NCBI GenBank assembly: GCA_964017065.1
Contig: OZ024787.1
Location: 126,501-190,500 of the forward strand
Length of the DNA stretch: 64,000 bases
DNA from: Haliclona indistincta
Taxonomy: Eukaryota > Porifera > Demospongiae > Haplosclerida > Chalinidae
Direction of reading: 5' to 3'
Part shown: positions 32,901-48,200 of the stretch, in pieces
Position numbering within the stretch: position 1 is the first letter of the stretch
Layout: every line of letters starts with the position of its first letter
The notes under the pieces: generated by a model
Seen by the model: only the letters and a program-made list of their open reading frames with translations
What the model was told of the DNA's origin: nothing
The model's database searches: none
Program-made: the position numbers and the translations under genes

Positions 32901-35900
32901 CATTGAGGACCTGGACACGATTGTTACCAAACTCAGTGACAAAGACCTTCCCATTGTGATCAACAGCTACATCCCATGGACGATCAAACTGTAGTGGTTG
33001 AGATCCCTGACTGCCCACTGTAGCTATGAAGGCACCCTCTGCTGTCAACACTTGTAGACGATGATTGCCATGATCAACTACAACAATGCGGCCATCTCGA
33101 GTCACTGCCACTCCACATGGACTACTGAATTGTACTTGTCCGGAGCCACGCTTTCCAACTCTCCTGATCTTCTTCTCATTAGTAAGGTCAATGATGGCGA
33201 TGCAGTGCTTGCCCCATTCTGCCACAATGAGGTGACCTTCCCTTGTGATGGCTAGTCCTCGAGAATTTGACAGATCAGTGAACATCTGTCCTGCTCTCCT
33301 GGGCATGGTGACGACACTAAGGAGAGTATCAGGGATATCGGTCCCTCCTACCTGCACCCTAAGCTGGTGGAGACCAGCAGTGGGAGGAGAATAGCGAACC
33401 TCAAAACTGCCGGGAGTCACTTGGTGTACGACACACTTGACAACTAGTGTGGGGTCAGCTACTGGAGAGAGCTGACAGGAGACCTGCTCAGAGGAGAGAG
33501 GAGCTGCACTGCAAAGATCAAAGCTTGTTTTGTCACCAGTTGCCTTAAACTGCCCATACCTAACCACACTACCCAGACTGCGACATGCCTCTAGAATACT
33601 AGCGCTCTTTACAAACCTCACTCTGGTCTCATCCAGTGGTTGGAGGTTGTCTAATGAGCAGACAGCTGCCATGCGCTCCACCATCTGTCCCTTCATCACA
33701 AGGATCTCCTGCTGGCTCCCGATCCTCAGCTCCTCCTCTACAAACTCTTTACAGCTCTTCAGCTGTGCAATGGTAATGTCCGCTTCCTTCTTACGAGCAG
33801 AGATCTTCTCAATGTAGGCATCAGTGACTTGGTCAAGCTCTCTCATCAGTTGTCTCTCTGACTCCTGCAGGAGCTGCATCAGCTGCTGGACTGTGGCCTC
33901 AATCTCCCTCCTCACAGCTCCTACCTGCTCCAAGAAACCTCCTTCCTGGGTTTCCACAGCTTGTACAGCAAAGGTCATAGCAGTTAGCGTCTTCTTGACT
34001 TGCTTAAGGCTGTCCACAATCTGCTGCTGGTGTCTCGGGAAGGCATCAGTGAGTGGTTCATACTCGTGGTTGCGATGAACTTTAGCAGTGGTACAAAGCT
34101 GGCAGATGAGCTTATCACACGTGTCACAGTACACTTTCATTGGTTCACCATGGCTGCTACACTCCATGGTGGGCTGCTCCTTGAGGGGAACTAGCTTGGA
34201 GGCAGTGCTGGCCACATCCTCCACTCCCAGTATCTGGTGGCTGTTGAAGTCTCCCCACTTGTTGTGCATGTCAACACAGGTCTGGCAGAGGAATTTAGAG
34301 CATTGCTTACAGTATCTATTGGCCTGTTCTTTGTGGCAGTTCTCACAGTTATTCTGCTGGGACCCAGACACCTTCTCTAGCACTTGATGGAGCTCCAGGA
34401 GGTTGTTGATGAGGAAGGCAGACTGGAATCCACTCACTCCCTTGTCGGGTTGCTGTGTGGTCTGGCGGCACACTGGGCAAGTGATAAAGTGCTTGCCTCC
34501 CTGGACTTGCACGGTGACAGAAAGAGTGGAGACAGGGCAGTGTCCTGGGCTGAGTGTAGTGATCCAGACAGACTGGACAGGTCAGCTGCTGTTCAAGATT
34601 CTTGAGAGCCTTAGTAGCTGTGGGTGCTGTGGCCATCGAGCTGTGTCTAGTACAAGGAAACAAGTGTAGCTCTGAACACAAGAAGCCAGTTACTAGAAAG
34701 ATAGTGGCAAGGAAGAGGGTGTGGTTTACTGATCACACCACTGGTTATCAGCCGTGAGTACTATATGTTGCCATGGTGATAGAATAACTACAGTACTGTT
34801 CAGAGATGATAATATTATACAGTAGCGGTTCATAACCAAATGCGAAGTCAAATGCGATCTCAAATACAAATAATCCAAGCATTAGCAGAAGTTGAATACT
34901 CATACCATTCCTCAATCTTCATTTGAACAGGGTTACATATTAATTTTGATTGTCAAATGAGTAGTTTAGTTAGATCACACTGTGGCAATGTATTATGTGG
35001 GCAATGTATTACATGGACAATGTGGTCAATAACAGTCAAGACGCATCATAATTCATGAACTAAGTGTCACTGTCTGAGACCGTTATTTGGATTGGCAAGA
35101 CCGAGTGCTTACATAGCTAGATGATATACTGAGAGCAACATCCATGATCTACTTGTCCAACTGGTGCGCTTCGAAGCGTAAGTATGTCATGTGATTGGTT
35201 GTATGTCATGTGATTGGTTGTATGTCATGTGATTGGTTGTATGTCATGTAATTGGTTGTATGTCATGTGATTGGTTGTATGTCATGTGATTGGTTGTATG
35301 TCATGTGATTGGTTGTATGTCATGTGATTGGTTGTATGTCATGTGATTGGTTGTATGTCATGTGATTGGTTGTATGTCATGTGATTGGTTGTATGTCATG
35401 TGATTGGTTGTATGTCATGTGATTGGTTGTATGTCATGTGATTGGTTGTATGTCATGTGATTGGTTGTATGTCATGTGATTGGTTGTATGTCATGTGATT
35501 GGTTGTATGTCATGTGGCATGTATGGTCTAATAACCAAATACAATAGTCCACTGATTTAGTCTATATTGATTTGTGCGGACCACGTTATTTTACAATGCT
35601 GTCACAGTTCCCATCTGATCACTGCTAGCAGTACTCACCTTCTGGCCTCCTAGAGGTGTGAAGAAGTCCTGCGGCCACACATCCTGACCCAGCATCACAT
35701 CATCATTGAGATACAGGAACCACTTGGACAGACCAGGAATATGATGAAGATGGCTCTCAATGGCAGGAGAGCTATAGGTAGGCAGGTGGGAGGTGTTCCT
35801 GAAGATATCCTAATGAGAGATAATGGTCACATGACTATCATACACTAGTCACATGATTATCATGCACTAGTCACATGATCATCATAACCACCACATACAC

Positions 35901-36299
35901 TATTATCATACCACAAACACTAGTCACATGATCATCATACACTAGTCACATGATCATCATACCACCCCATACACTAGTCACATTATCATCATACACTAGT
36001 CACATGACCATCATACCCCACCCCATACATTAGTCACATGATCATCATACACTAGTGATTTCTAGCTCTACTATAAAATCATAGTTTTTCATTTTCAAAT
36101 CAACAACACTTGTAAAATTTAACCTTCCTGATAAAATTTTGCAAATTCTGACACAATGCTAGCTCACATTATGAGTGATAATTGATATCCTGGGATTATC
36201 CAGGTTGAGCCAGTGAGGTATCTGACCATTGGTGACTATATAGATGTGTCGTATCCAGGGGGCGTGGTGTTCTATGGAACGCAACGAGTAACGCAGTTC

Positions 36300-36334
<35 letters not shown>

Positions 36335-38347
36335 GTGATAGAGAGCAAAGAGGAAGTTGAATATTACCTCATTGTCCTGGAATCTGTTCTCAGACATATC
36401 AGTATGCTTGGGCTCAGACTACACAAGAATAGAGTGAGTGAGTGAGTGAGTGAGTGAGTGAGTGAGTGAGTGAGTGAGTGAGTGAGTGAGTGAGTGAGTG
36501 AGTGAGCGGGTGTATAGGTGAGCAAGTACATGTAGCTGAGCAATCAAGAGGAGGTGATTGAAGTGAGTATAAGTGAACGAGTGAGTGGGTGAATGGAAGT
36601 GCGGACTCACCGATCCAGGGAGTGAGAATGCCATCCAGACAGCATATGCTGGATAGAGACTGAGTGACATGTTACGGAATGTGAGCCCGCTTGAAACCTG
36701 TCATTAGACATGATTATATCACACTACAGTGACCCTTCATTAGCTAACATTCTTGTAATGGATTGCTTCTTTCAGCTTATACCATGCTAGGTTCTGATCC
36801 ACCACATCAACCTGTAGTGGGTGACACAACCACACACTCACACCCTCACACTATCACACACACACACACAACCACACCCTCGCACTATCACACACTCCCA
36901 CCCACACAATCACGCACTATCCCACCATCACACTAACCTCTTCCACCATCACACCAGTAGCTAGTTGTATAGTGTCCACTAGCTTACTGTGATGGGTGTG
37001 GTCACTGGATTGTAGTGATTCAGAGCGTGCTATACCATATAAGGACATCTCAACAGTGCCAACTAATGACTTGTCCGAGGTCTGTAGAAAATCAGCAGAA
37101 TTTAACAATAATAATAATAATAATAGTAAGTGAGATTGTTGTGTAGGAGGGTAATGATGAATGTATCACTCTGTTACACCATCATTTATACTTCACCACC
37201 ATTCATTGACACCGAGCTTGTTGCAAGTGACAATGTATGTATGTCTGTCTAACTAACTAATTCTGTCTCCCAGCTCACCAGGTAGCCTCTTGTTATTGAT
37301 ATGTTCCGTTCACCAGTTGATAGTGGGAGGTGCTTGTCAGCTAGTAGATCCGTTACTATAGCAACACACTAACAACATCACATGACACACACATGCTACT
37401 AACCATGTTGCTCTGATGGTAACCTAGCAACATACACTGGTGTAGCATGATCGGTGATATTGAGGTATTGTATACTGATAGCTGAGGTCAGCGGATGAGG
37501 GAGGGAGGAGTAGAGGGTGTGGTTAGTGAGATTATGAGCATCCAGTACTAGAGCACGCCATGTGACACAGTTAGTGAATGGACACTTGATATCGGCAGCT
37601 GTGGGACTAGGAGAGAGTGGGAGGGTATGACAGTGAGAGAGAGTGATAGTAGTGATGGTGTGAGTGTGATAGTAGTGATGGTGTGAGTGTACCTAGTGGT
37701 GGTGTGAGTGTGATAGTAGTGATGGTGTTAGTGTGATAGTAGTGATGGTGTTAGTGTGATAGTAGTGATGGTGTTAGTGTGATAGTAGTGATGGTGTTAG
37801 TGTGATAGTAGTGATGGTGTGAGTGTGATAGTAGTGATGGTGTGAGTGTGATAGTAGTGATGGTGTGAGTGTGATAGTAGTGATGGTGTGAGTGTGATAG
37901 TAGTGATGGTGTGAGTGTGATAGTAGTGATGGTGTGAGTGTGATAGTAGTGATGGTGTGAGTGTGATAGTAGTGATGGTGTGATAGTAGTGATGGTGTGT
38001 GTGTGATAGTAGTGATGGTGTGAGTGTGATAGTAGTGATGGTGTGAGTGTGATAGTAGTGATGGTGTGATAGTAGTGATGGTGTGTGTGTGATAGTAGTG
38101 ATGGTGTGAGTGTGATAGTAGTGATGGTGTGTGTGTACCTAGCGGTGGTGTTCGTATCGTTGTGTTGTTGATTGTTCTGTCTCTCTAAAGCAGCCTCTCT
38201 ACTGTAGAAGAGAGCACAATTGAGGTGTATAGTAGATTGTAACTCACTCTATCGCTTCCTTCAGTATCTTGAGCTCGTAGATTAGTTTAGGATCAGATCC
38301 ATTGACCCACGTGTACACCACATCGATAGGCAGGTCAGGACATATAC

Positions 38348-38382
<35 letters not shown>

Positions 38383-38690
38383 AGCAACTGGTGTAGCTAA
38401 AACTCACTGTTTCTCGAATGATCTCCCAGCTATATTATCATGATATATACTGAACTGAGCGGCATATCGTTCTTTACTCCACTCCAGCAGCACCTGTATG
38501 CACGGACAGGTAGGTGAGTAATTATGCACGCTAGCTCAGCCTGATACAGGCAGGTAATGGTCACCTCTCCGAACTGGAACATTGATATAGCCAGCACCAT
38601 CAACCCTACTATACAGACGGGCAGCCCGCGCCGTGATGACAGCCATGAGTAGAGCCTTCTCTGCACTAACTTGGCTGCTGTAGGCACCAT
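25202..38690 (-). CDS. GNPTAB: GlcNAc-1-phosphotransferase alpha/beta precursor
   Basis: Golgi type enzyme that starts the mannose-6-phosphate tag on lysosomal hydrolases. The N-terminal exon (38690 down) has a signal-anchor ([20 protein letters not shown]). [20 protein letters not shown] and the Stealth motif [16 protein letters not shown] (~38.3 kb) follow, then [20 protein letters not shown] with [16 protein letters not shown] (~36.25 kb), and [14 protein letters not shown] with [17 protein letters not shown] (~35.7 kb). Two Notch-like LNR modules follow ([32 protein letters not shown]; ~30.1 kb), then the DMAP/spacer part, [45 protein letters not shown], an EF-hand loop (DTDKTG then ELRTLL), [15 protein letters not shown] and a C-terminal membrane helix ([16 protein letters not shown]). 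Stop TAG at 25202-25204. About 5.3 kb of one intron (30303 to 35637) holds a TRIM-NHL gene and mobile relics on the same strand. Confidence 0.97.
25575..25682. repeat. GA-rich intronic tract of GNPTAB
   Basis: (GA)n and GGGA simple sequence next to the [13 protein letters not shown] exon; it is CT-rich on the gene strand. Confidence 0.8.
26112..26370. repeat. GAGT/GAGA-rich intronic tract of GNPTAB
   Basis: Imperfect GAGTGAGTGAGT, GAATGAGT and GGGAGAGAGA repeats between two GNPTAB exons near the EF-hand part; it reads as Ser/Leu/Thr/His-rich artefactual ORFs on the minus strand. Confidence 0.8.
26838..27047. repeat. GA-rich intronic tract with a duplicated 50-60-bp block
   Basis: The (GA)n tract contains the block GACACCATCATGAAGAGAGA at three sites (about 26821, 26941 and a CGTG variant near 26986), so a segment that includes the border of the neighbouring exon has been duplicated into the intron. 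Confidence 0.8.
28062..28915. repeat. 38/39-bp minisatellite filling a GNPTAB intron
   Basis: About 22 copies of CAGCTACCAGCAACTACTGG followed by AGCCAGGCTAGGAGCTCA, with a 39-bp AGCCCAGG variant and two shortened units lacking CTAGGAG (near 28420 and 28869). The flanking exons encode [16 protein letters not shown] and KATNQSVIS. Confidence 0.93.
29310..29920. repeat. 21-bp minisatellite filling the intron after the GNPTAB LNR exon
   Basis: About 29 copies of ATAGTATACTAACCTATTGAC/T (ACAAACC and ACTAACC variants). On the gene strand it begins at the donor itself: exon end CCACTAG, then GTTAGTATAC, and every unit repeats ATAG-GTTAGTATAC or ATAG-GTTTGTATAC. Confidence 0.93.
30585..31440. other. 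Probable mobile-element relic inside a GNPTAB intron
   Basis: About 850 bp of AT-rich DNA unlike the surrounding arrays, with two minus-strand ORF fragments: one Lys-rich ([20 protein letters not shown] and on, ~31282 downward) and one ending [19 protein letters not shown] (~30889), separated by a stop and by a duplicated CAGAAGCAGGCACT block. The sequence near 30700 (TATACTGGATATAGACCTCT) resembles an arm of the 31.5-kb palindrome. I do not recognise a family. Confidence 0.4.
31462..31616. mobile_element. Near-perfect palindrome (foldback element) in a GNPTAB intron
   Basis: Arms of about 70 bp: the left runs from about 31462 through GGTATATATCCAGTATATGG and GTGTGTCCTCGGAGGTGATA to GCCCTCGG; the right (from about 31545) is its complement with about four mismatches, ending GTAGTGAGTT-like. 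The centre is CTTCG, a stable tetraloop-like turn. No coding capacity. Confidence 0.85.
31830..32345 (+). mobile_element. Decayed mobile-element DNA including a non-LTR retrotransposon RT tail
   Basis: At 32132-32287 a plus-strand frame reads [19 protein letters not shown], then [13 protein letters not shown] and a stop, the usual C-terminal end of LINE reverse transcriptases (SFFP..W N.LP ... S..FK). It is followed by (ATT)n and AATGAATTTTATTT, like a LINE 3' end. Upstream, [20 protein letters not shown] (~31847) and [19 protein letters not shown] (~32018) are charged fragments broken by stops, and an AGAAACTGAAGAACAGGTTA block is duplicated (32046, 32095). The call is firm for the RT tail only. 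Confidence 0.6.
32491..34636 (-). CDS. TRIM-NHL protein with RING frame broken by a small deletion (nested in GNPTAB)
   Basis: The start ATG (34636, [16 protein letters not shown]) leads into a RING ([10 protein letters not shown], then LPCLHSFC); the frame then shifts near 34513 and the rest, from [17 protein letters not shown], is in another frame down to the TAA at 32491. The second frame is intact for about 670 codons: B-boxes ([36 protein letters not shown]), a coiled coil, a filamin/ABP280-type domain ([19 protein letters not shown]) and about six NHL blades (e.g. [20 protein letters not shown]). This is the TRIM2/3/71-like order: an E3 ligase with an NHL propeller for RNA or protein binding. 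At the break the RING lacks the segment holding its next zinc-binding cysteine. Either a recent pseudogene or an assembly deletion. The gene is free of introns and sits within one GNPTAB intron, same strand. Confidence 0.85.
35180..35515. repeat. 19-bp minisatellite in a GNPTAB intron
   Basis: About 17 copies of TGTATGTCATGTGATTGGT, almost invariant (one GTAATTGG variant). The unit holds ATTGG, the reverse CCAAT motif, so the array presents many CCAAT boxes. Confidence 0.93.
35825..36055. repeat. 22-bp imperfect repeat in a GNPTAB intron
   Basis: Irregular copies of CACTAGTCACATGATCATCA (each with palindromic ACTAGT and TGATCA) between the NDDVMLGQ exon and the [11 protein letters not shown] exon. 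Confidence 0.8.
36425..36508. repeat. GAGT microsatellite in a GNPTAB intron
   Basis: About 20 copies of GAGT in a row. Confidence 0.9.
37640..38138. repeat. 23-bp minisatellite filling a GNPTAB intron
   Basis: About 21 copies of GTGTGATAGTAGTGATGGTGTGA and shortened or TTAGTG/TGTGTG variants. On the gene strand the donor CGCTAG/GTACACAC is followed at once by the array; the acceptor CTCCTAG lies near 37609. Confidence 0.9.
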
Positions 38691-38836
38691 GCTGAGCCAC
38701 GCCTACCTAACCACACCCATCACATGACATTTCCGTAAATGCTGCATACGACTTTCCGGACATGTTTTGTGTGATGTAATCTTTGTGTGATACAACAATA
38801 GCACAATAAACTGCAGTATAATAATTATGTATTAAA

Positions 38837-40099
38837 TCATTTAAACATCTCATTGAAGGTGCGGCCCAGTAGCAATCTCCTTATCTCACTGGTGCCGGCT
38901 CCTATTTCATACAGCTTGGCGTCTCTCAGGAATCGTCCTGTAGGGTAATCATTGATGTAGCCATTGCCACCGAGACACTGGATTGCATCTAGAGCTACCT
39001 GTGTGGCATTCTCTGCAGCATACAGTATAACCCCGGCACAATCCTTACTAGAGGCATTACCACTGTCACATGACCTAGCCACGCTGTACGAGTAGAGCCG
39101 GCAGGCGCTGAGACGAGTGTACATATCGGCCATCTTGCCTTGGAGGAGCTGAAAGTGACCAATCTTATCGTCAAACTGCTCTCTAACGTGCATATAGGGG
39201 AACGCCACATCCACACATGCCTGCATGATACCCACAGGCCCGGCAGCCAGGATGCAGCGCTCATAGTCCAGTCCACTCATCAGCACATACACTCCCTTAT
39301 TGACCTCTCCTACTACATTGGACTGAGGCACCTTACAGTTCTCAAACAGTAGTTCACTAGTGTTCGATCCACGCATGCCGAGCTTGTCTAGCTTCTGTGG
39401 AGTGCTGAATCCCTCCATACCTCTCTCAATGATGAAGGTAGTGATCCCCTGTGCCCCCTTGGTCGGCTCCGTTTTAGCATACACCACTAACACGTCAGCA
39501 TCGGGTCCATTAGTAATCCAGAACTTGCTACCATTCAACACATAGTAGTCTCCTTTTTTGTCAGCTCTTAGTTTCATTGATACCACATCAGAGCCTGACC
39601 CAGGCTCACTCATTGCCAGCGCCCCAATATGCTCTCCACTAATCAGCTTGGGCAGGTACTGTTCCTTCTGTTGCTCTGATCCATTCCGTACCAGCTGGTT
39701 GATACACAGGTTAGAGTGAGCGCCATAGCTCAGTGCAATAGCGCCACTGGCCCGGGATATCTCCTCCATTACGACACAGTGCTCTAGATAACCCATACCT
39801 GATCCTCCATAACGCTCTGGCGCTGTGATACCGTGCAGACCGAGTGATCCTAGCTTCTTCCAGAACTCTCTGAGTCCTTTAAACCCATTCTCTCTGTCAA
39901 TCTGGTCAGCATATGGCGCCAGTTCCTTGTCAGCGAATCCTCTCACCATCTCGCGCAGCTGAATCTGCTCGGCCGTTAGTCCGCTCAACACATCATCGAC
40001 AGGTACGCATGATAGATAACGGCAAGAAGAACGAGTGATGCTGCGAGGAGCAAGACGAGGAAGAAGACGAGAGAGCAGATTACCTCTCGCTACAGCCAT
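38837..40099 (-). CDS. IVD: Isovaleryl-CoA dehydrogenase, mitochondrial (intronless)
   Basis: FAD enzyme of leucine breakdown, oxidising isovaleryl-CoA to 3-methylcrotonyl-CoA in the matrix. The single open frame has the whole acyl-CoA dehydrogenase fold: an Arg/Ser-rich presequence ([20 protein letters not shown]), [95 protein letters not shown], the catalytic-base region [16 protein letters not shown] (Glu in the position typical of IVD), [36 protein letters not shown] and [20 protein letters not shown]. The start at 40099 is preferred over the ATG at 40129 because it gives a clean mitochondrial leader. It lies 147 bp upstream of the GNPTAB start on the same strand and 72 bp head to head with LARS2. 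Having no intron is unusual beside its neighbours. Confidence 0.97.
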   Translation of the reverse strand: MAVARGNLLSRLLPRLAPRSITRSSCRYLSCVPVDDVLSGLTAEQIQLREMVRGFADKELAPYADQIDRENGFKGLREFWKKLGSLGLHGITAPERYGGSGMGYLEHCVVMEEISRASGAIALSYGAHSNLCINQLVRNGSEQQKEQYLPKLISGEHIGALAMSEPGSGSDVVSMKLRADKKGDYYVLNGSKFWITNGPDADVLVVYAKTEPTKGAQGITTFIIERGMEGFSTPQKLDKLGMRGSNTSELLFENCKVPQSNVVGEVNKGVYVLMSGLDYERCILAAGPVGIMQACVDVAFPYMHVREQFDDKIGHFQLLQGKMADMYTRLSACRLYSYSVARSCDSGNASSKDCAGVILYAAENATQVALDAIQCLGGNGYINDYPTGRFLRDAKLYEIGAGTSEIRRLLLGRTFNEMFK

Positions 40100-40171
40100 G
40101 TTGATGCCGAGGTTGATGCAATAATACAAGCCCGCCCTTGTGAGGGCGTGGCCACAGCACGTGTACGTACG
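40100..40171. promoter_or_regulatory. Bidirectional promoter between IVD and LARS2
   Basis: Seventy-two bases separate the two divergent ATGs. The segment contains GCACGTGTACGTACG with a CACGTG E-box and nested palindromes. Both products are mitochondrial and leucine-related, which fits shared control (inference). Confidence 0.5.
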
Positions 40172-45171
<5,000 letters not shown>

Positions 45172-45179
45172 TTTATCTT

Positions 45180-45185
45180 AATAAA
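45180..45185 (+). terminator. Poly(A) signal of LARS2
   Basis: AATAAA nine bases after the LARS2 stop and about 35 bases before the stop of the convergent kinase gene; it implies a very short 3' UTR. Confidence 0.6.
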
Positions 45186-45217
45186 AAAATTATTCTTGCA
45201 AACAACATAGCTGTGGT

Positions 45218-48200
45218 TCACTCAATAATTAATAGTCTATCCAGTAGGTCCATGATATTGGTCATGGTGGGACGATCATTTGCTGCCGTACTGGTGCACC
45301 TCCTAATGAGGGAGACCATGCTGACCCACTGGATGCACTGGATCTGTTCTTGACGGCATTCTGGTTGGGACTCAGGGAGCTCTCTGAGGCACATCTCCAC
45401 TAGGAGGATACCGTAGCTATACACGTCCATTTTGGGTGAGTGTTGAAAAGGAGAGGTGGCCTCGGGAGCAGCATAGGTTGGGTTACCAGGACCAATTGTG
45501 GTGGAGACAAGATTCATGAAGTTGGCTGATCCATAGTCGGACACCTTAGCTCGCCAGCAGCCATTGGGGAGAGGCTCAAGAAGAACATTGGCACTGCTGA
45601 TGTCACGATGGATTATTGGGTGCGGCTGCCATTGGTGAAGGTAGCAGAGAGCATGACCAACATCTTGGCTAATGGAGGTGATGTGAACTCGAGGCATCTC
45701 TCTCCTCTCCAGTTCTCTGCGTAGGCTGGTTGGCATCAGCTCTGTTAGTATGATGGCTTGTCCCTCCCTCGTGGCTCCAATAAATAGCAGGAGGTGAGGA
45801 TGGCGTAGCTTGGCAGCCATTGTCATCTCTCGTACAAACTGTCGTCGGTTGTAGTCTGACAGGATTACGTCATGCAGGAATTTTGCAGCTACAAGTAGAC
45901 GACGGAACTTGGCGACCCTCACTTCACCCCATCCTCCTCTGCCCACCACCTCCTCAGTGAGCTCCACCTCCTCTCTCCTCACCACCCAGTGGGGCTGCTC
46001 CTCCCTCCCCTCAGCAGTGCTCATCACTGACAGCTGATGGGGATGAGAGTGACCATTGTACGATGATGTTACTATCACTGACCTGCTGTCTTAGCTGATG
46101 GACCTCTTCCTGTCCTCTAGTGTTGGCTGCCTGGAGTTCATCATTCTCCCTCACTAGTTGCTCCTTATCTCTGGTCAGTTGCTGGACTTGTCTCATTAGT
46201 TGTTGCTCTCTCTACAATAGACAAACCATTGCTACACCACAGACAGGTATCATAATGTCACTGTTGAGATGTTTCTATCAACATGACATTCATGCACCAT
46301 TATAGCTCATGCCAGTAACCAAACCTGTTCCTTCTCTTCATTCTCTTGATCATTCTTCAATTGTTCCTTCTCTCTAGTCACTTGTTCCTTCTCTCTAGTC
46401 ACTTGCTCCTTCTCTCTAGTCACTTGCTGGAGCTCTGCTCTTAGTCGCTGCTCAACCTCCATGTCTCTTTTCAGCTGTAGTTGTGTCTTTAGCCACTATT
46501 ACTAACAGCATTGTCAGAAGGAACTATGTCTCACCTCACGAAGCTGATCACTGCTACCCTCCACCCTCCTCCTTCTTCCCTCTGACAGCATCTGCTGGTA
46601 CTCCCTCTTTTCTTCCAAGGCTGTTCCTGCCCTTCCCACCACCCACTGACCATCTCCTCCCTGGACTGCATGGAAAAAGTGTGTCTATAGCTACTGAATG
46701 TACTGCAATACATACTCAATTCAATGAGAACAGTGTCGGATAGTATAGCACTACTAGTGAATGATCTCCGTCCACCAAAAGCTACCAGCAACACATTGTG
46801 TGGTGATAGTTGTATTGCAGAGAGTGAGTGGTACACACGTCTAGTCACAGTGTGAGGTAGTGGTAGCTGAAGACCAAAACCAAACATACAGTATCTGATA
46901 CATGGCACAGATTACCTTCTTCCACTTCATTGTAGTGAGGTTATGAATACAACAGTCACTAATAGTACTCCACTCTCGATCCATTCCTCCCACTACTAGT
47001 AGAGACCCATTCAAACATGCGGCAGTATGACCAAATCTCTCGGTAGGCCTTCCCATTAAGCTGTACACTGGTTTGATCTTGGTCCAGTGCTGGTAAGAGC
47101 AGATAGGTCAGTTCAACACAATAAGATAGTGTACTGTCCATCACACACTCACCACAGTGTGTTTGGTCAACTCAACTATCAGTAGGTCATCACTGGCTTC
47201 TCCTGATTCAATGCTACCACCAAACAGTGCAGCTCTTCTCTCACCTACTGGAGTGAGAGTGAACTCATTGCATGGTGGAGGAGGCAGTCCAATGACTCTT
47301 GGTGAGCTCATAGATACAGTATACCAACAGGGATTAGCAACGCGTGCGCATTCCAATACATTTTGTATTACGAGCTGATTTTACATCCTCGTTACGGGTT
47401 AAACATTAAACGTTGCCTTGCAACGAGCTCGTTGCTAAGCTAGCTCTTGACGACCGTGCTAAGAAGAGTCACTGGCTGGGCACGATGTCGAGCTCCGGTG
47501 ATTGACTAGAACGTTCTGTCTACACTTTGATAGTAAAGGCGACTTGAGTACTGTTTCGTTTTGATCGCTAACCGGCGAAGTGGTTGTTGGTTGCCCTACA
47601 AGCGTTGTAAAACGCTGACAAGCAGCTTGTTTACTTTGCTGAAAAGTGGTTCTGTACCTGTTACTAGGTTTTAGCTGTGCTTCGGTCCATTCTTTGCTGA
47701 TAACATGTTAGTTCGTACATGTCCTCGTGAGAATAGCGCAGTTTCTATTCTCGATCTCACACAGTGTAGCGCTAGCGCACTAGACAAACTGAGCCGTTCA
47801 GCCGTACGGTACGGGTTTTTCTGTACCTCTTCTGACAATAGATACACTCTGGCTGATCTTGTTTTCAGTTTATCCTCGAGAAGAAAGGCTGTTCTATGAG
47901 AATAACTGCGCCGAAAGAAGATCTTGCTTTTAACATTGGTTTTCTCGTGCTTTGAATCCTTCGTTGTACTGACAATTTTCCTGCCTTCGCGTTACAGCAG
48001 TCCTACCCACACACGCGATTTGTCAAGCCATGCTATTTGGCGGGCATTACTCTTCGCACGCTGTGCTCTAACACGTTGGAAATTTAACCCGTAACACGGA
48101 TGTAGTTGAAATTCCTGTCCGTTGCTAATCCCTGTGAGTATATTGTATCTATGGTGAGCTCCACTCTGCTGCAGGAGGTAATGATGACATCATACTATTA

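Noticed and set aside
34384..34669. Plus-strand ORFs over the RING region
   Set aside because: Antisense shadows of the TRIM-NHL gene.
47705..47899. 64-codon plus-strand ORF between the two inverted-repeat arms
   Set aside because: No recognisable similarity, no partner exons, and it lies in a probable mobile element.
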